From: JALHNI01 sp965229305
GTDB lineage: Bacteria; Acidobacteriota; Terriglobia; Bryobacterales; Bryobacteraceae
Length of the DNA stretch: 64,000 bases
Direction of reading: 5' to 3'
NCBI GenBank assembly: GCA_965229305.1
Contig: CBDDIZ010000029.1
Coordinates: 1 to 64,000 of the forward strand
In this document: positions 34,323 through 41,473 of the stretch, in pieces
How positions within the stretch are numbered: position 1 is the stretch's first letter
Layout: each line of letters opens with the position of its first letter
Notes under the pieces: generated by a model
What the model was told of the DNA's origin: nothing
The model's database searches: none
Seen by the model: the letters and a program-made list of their open reading frames with translations, nothing else
Position numbers and translations under genes: made by a program

Positions 34323-35773
34323 CCCACTTCCGCTTCAAGCCCTGCGACGGCCAAGCCGCCAGCCCGAACGTTCGCCCGTCGAGCCATGACGCCACGGCGT
34401 TCTTCCTCGAACATTGCCTGATCGATCAAACCTTCCTCGAACGCTGCTTTGAGTTCCCTCAGTTCCTCCTGCCATGTTTGAGTGGCCGTCTTGGGCGTGT
34501 CCTTGACCGTGGGAACGCTGATGACGGACGGCGTAGGCGAAACCCCGAGCTTTCGGTCGAGAGCGTCTGCAACCTTTTGGGCGCTGTTGTTGCGGTCGTA
34601 GCGTTCCTGGGTAGCAGACGTCTGTCCCGCCACCCGGCCACGGTCCAAATCAGTCACGCCGTCGAGATTGCCGCTGATTGTAACGAAGGCTCGGCGAGAG
34701 TCATGCCAAGCAATATCCGTGTCGATGATCCGGCAGCGTCGAGCGTCCCGAATCTCAGAGCCACGTGCGTTGACCCGGTAGTGCCCGAGTCCCGCCGCCA
34801 AACAAGCGTTATCAAAAGCAGTGTCCAAGTCTGCGGTCGTCAACTGTTCGCCGTCTCGGTGGAACAGGAACTCACACTTCGGATATTGAGCCGCCGTCTG
34901 CGATTCCCAAAGCTCAATAGCGGCCCAAAGCCCGAACGCTTGTGGCACCTGAACGGTTCGCTTCTTTCCCCGTTTGGTTTCTAGTGCCTTGAGGTCCACC
35001 CGGCGAGTCTGCCAGTTCACTGCCGAGCGCTTGATGAACCGTGCTTCCTTTTTCCTAACCCCTGTGAACATGCAGAAGCCGAAGATCGGACGGCACCACT
35101 CCGGCAGGTGAGGGAGCAACAAGTGATACTGCTCCAGGGTGATGTCGTTTTCTTTCGTGCCGAGACTGGCGTTCTGCTTATCGATGCCGAAGTTCGGAAC
35201 AAGCGACTTGTCGAACTTTTTGGGCGTTGCGACAGCGCCAAGATTCATGGCCGCTCGGATGATGCCAAACTCCTTATCAACCGTATAGGCTTCACTGCCT
35301 GTTTTGTTTCGACCCTTGCCGCATTTGGCACACTCTTTTCCCAGACCACGAGAACGAAGCTCCAGCAGGCGCAGGCGACGGTACTCACGAATCATGGCCG
35401 TTGTGAACTTCGTCGCCTTGAGATTCTTCGGCAGCAAGCGTTCGATGTGCGCCTTGATAACTCTCTCCGTGATGTACGCCGTTTGGGGTTCGTAGTCGCC
35501 ACGCTTTGCGCCGAGCGCTTTCAGGTGCGAAACGTAATCCGTCAGGAGTTCTGAAAGTGGCACTGACTCGAAGCCGCTAGCGGGTGTTCGTTGCTGGCTC
35601 AAGCGCTCGTCTCGTACCCGCAATGCTTCACGCCAGTCGGTCTCTTTGGTTGAGAACGGTTTCGCTTCGCCATCGACGTAGACCTTCGCCCAGATGTAGG
35701 GAGAACCCTTCATCCGATAGAGACCTTCCCCAATTGGGAGGCCAGCGTCATTGAGCGTGTATCGACGTGCCAT
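34319..35773 (-). CDS. int: Tyrosine integrase of the element
   Basis: A 484-residue recombinase, somewhat long for the family. The N-terminal arm- and core-binding regions (VDGEAKPFSTKETDWREALR, LSELLTDYVSHLKALGAKRG) precede the catalytic domain: FTGVRKKEARFIKR (Arg near 240), WHDSRRAFVT (H-x-x-R near 353-356) and ERYDRNN (nucleophile Tyr near 391). The usual GH before the Tyr is GQ here. A CAKCGKG knuckle around residue 150 is unusual. About 70 extra C-terminal residues are helical (WQEELRELKAAFEEGLIDQA). It lies about 200 bases from attR, as is normal, and should act on the tRNA-Leu site. Confidence 0.93.
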   Translation of the reverse strand: MARRYTLNDAGLPIGEGLYRMKGSPYIWAKVYVDGEAKPFSTKETDWREALRVRDERLSQQRTPASGFESVPLSELLTDYVSHLKALGAKRGDYEPQTAYITERVIKAHIERLLPKNLKATKFTTAMIREYRRLRLLELRSRGLGKECAKCGKGRNKTGSEAYTVDKEFGIIRAAMNLGAVATPKKFDKSLVPNFGIDKQNASLGTKENDITLEQYHLLLPHLPEWCRPIFGFCMFTGVRKKEARFIKRSAVNWQTRRVDLKALETKRGKKRTVQVPQAFGLWAAIELWESQTAAQYPKCEFLFHRDGEQLTTADLDTAFDNACLAAGLGHYRVNARGSEIRDARRCRIIDTDIAWHDSRRAFVTISGNLDGVTDLDRGRVAGQTSATQERYDRNNSAQKVADALDRKLGVSPTPSVISVPTVKDTPKTATQTWQEELRELKAAFEEGLIDQAMFEEERRGVMARRANVRAGGLAVAGLEAEVG

Positions 35774-35817
35774 GATTCCAGCCTAACCGCTTTCATCTAG
35801 TGTTCGCAAGCCCTGTA

Positions 35818-35836
35818 TTCTAACCATTTTCTACCC
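35818..35836. repeat. TTCTAACC / TTCTACCC repeats, possible integrase arm sites (right)
   Basis: TTCTAACCATT at 35818 and TTCTACCC at 35829 are 11 bases apart and match the tandem TTCTAACCGT pair near attL. The similar GCCTAACCGC occurs at 35781. They lie between int and attR. Confidence 0.5.
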
Positions 35837-35979
35837 ATGAACGAACATCCAAGCCGTTTCGTTGCCACCATGAAAAGACGTATCTATCCTGCTCAATAAT
35901 TTGTATCTATTGACTTTAGATCGTGTTTTCAACACTGTAGCAAGATTCCACACTGTCGCCACATATTCGCCTTTCGATT

Positions 35980-36037
35980 GATTCAGGTTCTAGTTTTCGC
36001 AAGGAAGTGGAGGTTCAAGTCCTCTCATCCGCACCAA
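35980..36037. repeat. attR: copy of tRNA-Leu 3' half
   Basis: Carries GATTCAGGTTCTAGT, then TTTCGCAAGGAA, then the same 31-base block as attL up to CACCAA. The 12-base variable arm folds as TTTC-GCAA-GGAA, again with a GNRA tetraloop, so it is a genuine tRNA-Leu variable arm but of a different sequence. The 5' half of a tRNA is absent, so it is not a functional gene. Confidence 0.9.
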
Positions 36038-36067
36038 TGCAATCAGTAAGTTGCAGAGATTCAGAAG

Positions 36068-36090
36068 CCCTCCCTCGGAGGGTTTCTTTA
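36068..36090 (+). terminator. Terminator beyond attR, probably the original tRNA-Leu terminator
   Basis: CCCTCC-CTC-GGAGGG followed by TTTCTTTAGTTT, about 30 bases after attR. Before integration this would have stood 30 bases behind the tRNA gene. From here to 36465 I find no supported gene. Confidence 0.65.
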
Positions 36091-36465
36091 GTTTACGGGA
36101 CTCTGTGCGCGACAGTTTTTAGAATTTGTCACACTCCAGTCCCACCGGACAGGTCAACTGCACCGGAGGATTTCCCGATGCGCACCGGCTTATCTGTTCG
36201 CTGCGCTTGCCGTAACTGGAATCGCCAGCGTAACGCGCATTGGACTTCAATCTAGCTGAGTCCACACCTTTCGCTGGCTACCCGTCGGAATGTCGTTGTT
36301 CTGTCGTTGGTTGTGCGATCCCAGTGGGGTGCAAACGCTGAGCAGCAACCCGCCCCAGGGATCCATCCTTTGCAGCTTGGGATCGGTGGCGCGAGTCTTG
36401 ATCTCAAGGGCGGACGACGGCGAGGCCAGGCTGCAACGCCAAATCATCGTAGGCTGTAGGGAGCG

Positions 36466-38898
36466 ATGGACAGCGCTGAGGTCGCAACCGCCGCACGGGA
36501 ACTCGTGGCCGAATGCCAGCGGCTGCGCGACGAGATCGGTCGCTTGCGCCAGATTCTCATCGACAACGACATCGATCCCGATCCCGTTGCGCCAAAGCGA
36601 GAGGGCTCCGCGCCATCCGACCTTCCATGCGTTCAATTAACGACCCCGCAGAAGATCGAGCTTTTCCGCTCGCTATTCCGTGGGCGTGATGACGTTTATG
36701 CTGCGCGTTGGGAAAGCCCGGACGGTCGCCACGGCTACTCGCCCGTTGCGCAGCGCGACTGGAAGGCCTACAACGCCGCCAGCATTGAGGATCGGAAGCG
36801 AGTCGATAAAGAGACTCGGAAGTACGTTCCGCTCACCGATCAGGCGATTCACGATCATCTCTCGGGCAAGCAGACTCTCGGCGTCTACCCGCTGCTTCGC
36901 GATGAAACCTGTTGGTTCCTCGCCGTCGACTTTGACAAGAAGTCCTGGGAGAAAGACGCTACGGCATTCCTGAAGACGTGCCAGGACCTTCAGGTTCCTG
37001 CGGCACTGGAACGATCCCGCTCCGGAAAAGGTGGCCACATCTGGATCGTCTTCGAGCGGCCAATCCCCGCCACGGTTGCGCGCAAGCTTGGGGCACTCCT
37101 GCTGACGCGCACGATGGAACGCCGCCATCAACTTGGTCTCGATTCCTACGATCGCGTCTTTCCGAATCAGGACACCATGCCCGAGGGTGGTTTCGGCAAC
37201 CTGATCGCATTGCCGTTGCAGAAGGGACCTCGATCCGAATACCACACGGAGTTCCTTGACGCAGATCTCCGGCCCTATGCGAACCAGTGGGCCTACCTTT
37301 CGTCGTTGCGAAGAATGACACAAGCAGAAGCGGAGAGGCTGATCCTTGAAGCGCAGAAACAGGGTGACCTGATCGGTGTACGCTTGAGCGTAGCTGATGA
37401 CGACGAGCCGGATCCGTGGACACTGCCGCCATCGCGCCGGCGAATAGAGAAGGCCATGGAAGGGCCTCTCCCGGCTACGGTCTCGGTCGTCCGTGCGAGT
37501 TTGGTCTACATCGAGAAGAAGGGCCTGACGCCAGCCTTGATGAATCGGATCCTGCGAATAGCTGCCTTCCAGAATCCTGAATTCTACAAGGCGCAAGCCA
37601 TGCGTTTGTCGACGTTCGACAAACCCCGTGTCATCGGCTGCGGAGAAGATCTTGGCAAACATTTGGCTCTGCCGCGCGGCTGCTTGGCGGACGTGATGGA
37701 GTTGCTTCAGTCCCTCAAGATCAAGCCGGAGGTGCGAGACGAGCGCTTCGCCGGACAACCGATTGAAGCAGTGTTTCATGGGGTTCTGCGCGAAAAGCAA
37801 CAGGAAGCGGTCGAGGCGATCACTCAGCATGACGACGGATTTCTCTGTGCACCAACGGCCTTTGGTAAGACGGCGGTCTCAGCTTGGTTGATTGCCAAGC
37901 GAGCTGTCAAGGCGCTGGTGCTAGTCCATCGCCAGCAACTCCTTGATCAATGGCGCGAGCGCCTCGCGATGTTCCTCGACCTCCCGATCGACGACATCGG
38001 GCAGATCGGAGCAGGCAAGACCAAACGGACCGGCAAGATCGATGTCGCGGTGATCCAGGGCCTCTACCGCAATCAGGAAGTGAAGGACTTCGTGGCCGAC
38101 TACGGGCACATCATCGTCGACGAATGCCACCATCTATCGGCCGTCACCTTCGAGAAGGTAACGCGCGAGGCAAAGGCAAAGTACGTGATTGGACTCACCG
38201 CCACGCCCACGCGCAAGGACGGTCATCACCCGATCATGTACATGCAATGTGGCCCGGCGCGGTATTCGATGAGCGCCCGCGCGATGAACGACACTGATCC
38301 CTTCGAGCACGTCGTGGTTCCGCGTATTACCGAGTTCCGCATGCGCGGCGAGGCTACGGACATCACCATTCAGGACGTGTACGCCGCCCTCGTTGCCGAC
38401 TCATCTCGGGACGAACTCATCACGCGGGATTTGATTCGCGCGGTGCGGCAAGGGCGTTCGCCCCTGGTGCTGACCGGACGCACCGAGCACCTCGCACATT
38501 TCGAAGCGAAGCTATCCGGCGTTGTGAGCAACCTTTTCGTCTTGAAGGGCGGCATGGGTCGCAAGCAGCGCAAGGCAATCAGCGAGAGGTTGGCCAACGT
38601 GCCCGAAACCGAGCAGCGAGTCATTCTTGCTACGGGAAGTTACATCGGCGAAGGCTTCGACGACGCTCGTTTGGACACGCTGTTTCTGGCGATGCCGATC
38701 TCATGGAAGGGGACGCTGCAACAGTACGTTGGCCGGCTTCACCGGTTGCACGACAACAAGCGCGTCGTCGAGGTTTACGATTACGTGGATTCGAGTGTTC
38801 TCATGCTGGCTCGCATGTATGAGCGCCGCCTGCGAGGCTACGCCGACATGGGCTACAGGATCACAAGCGGGCTACCAGAGCAGCCGCGGCTGATTTGA
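36466..38898 (+). CDS. Primase-helicase of the AEP-TOTE type
   Basis: An 810-residue protein preceded by AGGGAG. A short coiled coil (LVAECQRLRDEIGRLRQIL) leads into an archaeo-eukaryotic primase domain: WFLAVDFDKKSWEKDA with catalytic-type D155 and D157, SGKGGHIWIVFE with H191, and GGFGNLIALPLQKGP. A superfamily 2 helicase follows: Walker A CAPTAFGKTAVS near 463, DECHHLS near 552, GLTATPTRKDG, and QYVGRLHRLHD as motif VI. This primase group is known in Pfam/NCBI naming as the TOTE conflict-system primase domain, tied to mobile elements and defence. It is next to the satellite but outside its att sites. Confidence 0.85.
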   Translation: MDSAEVATAARELVAECQRLRDEIGRLRQILIDNDIDPDPVAPKREGSAPSDLPCVQLTTPQKIELFRSLFRGRDDVYAARWESPDGRHGYSPVAQRDWKAYNAASIEDRKRVDKETRKYVPLTDQAIHDHLSGKQTLGVYPLLRDETCWFLAVDFDKKSWEKDATAFLKTCQDLQVPAALERSRSGKGGHIWIVFERPIPATVARKLGALLLTRTMERRHQLGLDSYDRVFPNQDTMPEGGFGNLIALPLQKGPRSEYHTEFLDADLRPYANQWAYLSSLRRMTQAEAERLILEAQKQGDLIGVRLSVADDDEPDPWTLPPSRRRIEKAMEGPLPATVSVVRASLVYIEKKGLTPALMNRILRIAAFQNPEFYKAQAMRLSTFDKPRVIGCGEDLGKHLALPRGCLADVMELLQSLKIKPEVRDERFAGQPIEAVFHGVLREKQQEAVEAITQHDDGFLCAPTAFGKTAVSAWLIAKRAVKALVLVHRQQLLDQWRERLAMFLDLPIDDIGQIGAGKTKRTGKIDVAVIQGLYRNQEVKDFVADYGHIIVDECHHLSAVTFEKVTREAKAKYVIGLTATPTRKDGHHPIMYMQCGPARYSMSARAMNDTDPFEHVVVPRITEFRMRGEATDITIQDVYAALVADSSRDELITRDLIRAVRQGRSPLVLTGRTEHLAHFEAKLSGVVSNLFVLKGGMGRKQRKAISERLANVPETEQRVILATGSYIGEGFDDARLDTLFLAMPISWKGTLQQYVGRLHRLHDNKRVVEVYDYVDSSVLMLARMYERRLRGYADMGYRITSGLPEQPRLI

Positions 38899-39220
38899 GC
38901 TGAGCTGCGTCAGTCTCCGGTTCGCAAGATTTCGACGAAGGCAGGGACGGATTGCGCCAGCCGCTCCAGCAACTCTTCCAAGTAGCTGGCCTAACAGCGG
39001 AGCGCCGCGGCCAGAACGTGGCGGTCTTTCGGATGATTGCCTATTTGGCTGATGAGGGGCTGGCGCCTCCTGTTGACGCCCTCTCGCAAAATGCCGGGAG
39101 CGTTCCATGAATACGGGAAGTCGCGTTCTGGCGGGGATTCGGGCGAGTAGGCAAGTTCACCAATGGCGGCGAGCTAAGAAACGACCTCAGTCCCTGCGAT
39201 CCTTGTGGAGGTCGAGAGTA
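38899..39220. other. 322 bp with a doubtful short frame
   Basis: One plus-strand frame from a TTG at 38952 to a TGA at 39110 reads RQPLQQLFQVAGLTAERRGQ, then NVAVFRMIAYLADEGLA, which looks like part of a small helical protein. It has no ribosome-binding site and no upstream ATG, so I regard it as a fragment or chance frame. No repeat ends are seen. Confidence 0.35.
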
Positions 39221-40853
39221 TCAAATCGAACCCGTCTCTACCGCAGCCTCCATACGCCTGCAAAGGCCACCAGCAGCCGCGGTCTTGGGCGCCAATTTCA
39301 CGAGCGTTCGCATGGCTGCAATCTCACGCTGGTATTCATTCATACGCGAGTTGAATGTCCGGCGGTCTTTGGTACAGATCAGGGTTTGGGGTGAACCTGC
39401 GCGTTCCGTGACGTGAGTCATCTCAAGCTGCTGCCGGTCGATCACTTGGTGAAGATGCCGTCGGCGTTCCTTGTTCACGCGAAAACGATGCACCTTCCTG
39501 ACAGGGTTGTTCGCAAACGCTTGTAGTTCGCGGCAGTCTCCACAGCTGCAGGTGACCTTCTCGCGCAGACTCCAGTCTGGAGGAGGCTGCGGTGGTAACC
39601 CGCTGCGCAACAGCAGGAACTGCGCAGCGCTCGTCCACAAGCGCTGGACAACTCGATCATCATCACCTCGCTCAGCGAACAGACGTTCGATCGCCGGAAC
39701 GACCACGGTAGCTGGAGCGAAGACCTCTGGGCGCGACGCCACCTTCTCCGCCGCGGCGTTCGACAACTGCCGGTTGAAAGGCAGCAATGCTGAAAACAGA
39801 CTGACTAGGAATTCCGGCGCCAAACCTCGTTTCGGTTCAAGTTTGGCGGCTAGCGCACGTAACTGCCAGACCCCGCCAGCTTCGTCGATCTTCGGCGGCG
39901 GAATGGTCTCGAGGCCCGCAACAATCGCCTCGGCGATCTTTCCAAAGGAGGGCAATGGATCAGCAACGAGGTCGTGCAACGACTCGACACACTCGCGCGG
40001 CTGACTCCCCATTCGTTCGGTTACCAATGCCGAAAGAACGCGGGCGGCCCTCGCGCCGCCCAGCACGCCAGTCGAAGCAACCAAAGCCGCGTTCTCCACG
40101 CCATCGTAGCTGGACATAACAGAACCGCGAATAAACTGTTCGAGCAGTGCGGGCTCATTCAGTTCCACGAGCACCGAAATCATGCTTGTCCGGTTGGTAG
40201 AGTTTGGTGGCGCAATAGCGCCCATCGAACAGCCATCGGGTCGAAGCGCGAGCTTAGGCCACGCTCTCACCAACCGTTGCGCGGGCGCCATCGCCCCAGT
40301 TCGGTTACCTTTGCCTGTTTTCACCAACCGCTGCAGGTACGGTACGGTGGCGGCAACGCCACCTGCGAGAAGAACCTCCATCATTCGGTTCGCGGGCCAC
40401 AGCACGAGCACCGCGCGAAGATAGCTCCGCTCGTACGTTGCCCCCTCGTTGCCAGACGCCTCGGTCAAGCGCTTATGGTCGGGAGGTTCTTTGTCGAGCG
40501 CACCGGCTGGCACCAACTCACCTGGTGTGAGCGGAATTCGGCCAAACTCCACACGGCGATCCTCCGTGTCGCGCCATTCATCCACGTACTGCCACGAGCC
40601 GTCAACCGTGATGGCGACCCTGCGGTAGTATGGCGATGCTCGGCTACGGTGACTGGCTCGGTTAGGCGTCAGCCAACAGAGCGGCCAGATGGCGAACCAT
40701 GTACTGGACTGGCCGATTTTGCGAGATTCTAATTTGATGCGGGAGGCCACGCATCGACAGACTGACGTCACGGCGTGCAACCTCGCCGAGGAGCACAACG
40801 GATCGGTCACATGCGGGCACGCCATCGGCGCCAACAAAAACAATGAGTGACAA
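39221..40853 (-). pseudogene. Broken gene related to C-terminal part of long 2OG-Fe(II) oxygenase proteins
   Basis: From about 40640 down to 39221 one frame encodes ITVDGSWQYVDEWRDTEDRR, EASGNEGATYERSYLRAVLV, then a C-rich segment VTCSCGDCRELQAFAN and HRFRVNKERRRHLHQVIDRQ, ending THVTERAGSPQTLICTKDRR. I recall this set from the C-terminal halves of long bacterial proteins annotated as 2OG-Fe(II) oxygenases. The 63 codons just upstream (SLIVFVGADGVPACDRSVVL, NRPVQYMVRHLAALLADA) belong to it, but are in another frame. The oxygenase domain itself is missing, cut off beside the small membrane gene at 40863. So it is truncated and frameshifted. Confidence 0.55.
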
Positions 40854-40862
40854 AGATCAAGG

Positions 40863-41246
40863 CTAAGCTGCCTGGTCTTCGTCAGGCCCACGCGGCTTAA
40901 AGGTCGCCAGGGCGGTTAAGACCGCGCAAATGAAGAGCATCAAGGCCACGGGCGGAAAAGCCAGAGCAAGACCACCTGAAATCACCGTGTAGAGAAGGGG
41001 CCCGGGCAGACCGACCAGTGCGTACAGCAGGGCTACGCGCCGAAGCAGATCGGGTAAGGTCTTCGGACGATCAGCTAAATAAAGGGAGACCGCTGGCGCA
41101 ATTAAAAATCCGCTCCAAAGTGCTGCGGTCGGCCAACGCGATCCGACGTCTGTACCTGGATTGACTGGAAGTAAGAAACCTCCCAAACCTAGGATTCCGC
41201 AAACTACGGCGACCAGGCACAACAGCACTTGCAGCGACCTTCGCAC
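40863..41246 (-). CDS. Small four-helix membrane protein
   Basis: A 127-residue protein with a GTG start. Predicted membrane helices are LLCLVAVVCGILGLGGFLLP, WPTAALWSGFLIAPAVSLYL, ALLYALVGLPGPLLYTVISG and FPPVALMLFICAVLTALATF. The C-terminus is acidic (RGPDEDQAA). No family is recognised. It marks the boundary between the accessory region and trpE-side core genes. Confidence 0.65.
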   Translation of the reverse strand: MRRSLQVLLCLVAVVCGILGLGGFLLPVNPGTDVGSRWPTAALWSGFLIAPAVSLYLADRPKTLPDLLRRVALLYALVGLPGPLLYTVISGGLALAFPPVALMLFICAVLTALATFKPRGPDEDQAA

Positions 41247-41338
41247 CGCTTCATGCTACAGCAAACCAGAACGTTGTCGATCGGAATTCGCGCCGCCAGA
41301 CCCGCGGCACTGGCCTCGTCATCCCCATAGCCACCGCA

Positions 41339-41404
41339 CTAGCCCATCGCCTTCATCACCAGCACCACCACTACCGTAAAGGCGAAAAAACGAATCGCAC
41401 GCAT
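41339..41404 (-). CDS. Possible 21-residue hydrophobic peptide
   Basis: A short minus-strand frame encodes MRAIRFFAFTVVVVLVMKAM plus one residue, a plausible single membrane helix. It lies in a 227-base gap between two minus-strand genes. Only a weak AAGG lies upstream, so it may be chance. Confidence 0.25.
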   Translation of the reverse strand: MRAIRFFAFTVVVVLVMKAMG

Positions 41405-41473
41405 TCGTCTATCGTGCCTTGCTTTGACGCCTTTGCCACTCCAGCGAAGACCCTAGCCTACGAAGGCCTCAAG

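Larger units (their letters stand above)
27500..36037. mobile_element. Integrated capsid-encoding satellite or reduced prophage in tRNA-Leu
   Basis: An 8.5-kb element lies between a complete tRNA-Leu and a second copy of its 3' half at 35980-36037. Gene order from the right end: integrase (minus), two plus-strand genes, an iteron region, then a minus-strand run of excisionase-like HTH, primase-helicase, HK97 major capsid, prohead protease and a small unknown. No terminase, portal, connector, tail or lysis gene is recognised in 8.5 kb. The same restricted set defines phiRv1/phiRv2 of Mycobacterium tuberculosis and the capsid-forming PICIs, which use a helper phage. A decayed prophage is the alternative, but the genes present are intact, which argues against simple decay. 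Base composition is visibly more AT-rich than the flanks. Confidence 0.85.

Noticed and set aside
35980..36037. Second tRNA-Leu gene
   Set aside because: Only the 3' half is present; there is no acceptor 5' strand or D arm, so it is an attachment-site repeat.
38952..39110. 52-residue plus-strand frame after the primase-helicase
   Set aside because: TTG start, no ribosome-binding site, no family; kept only as a possible fragment.
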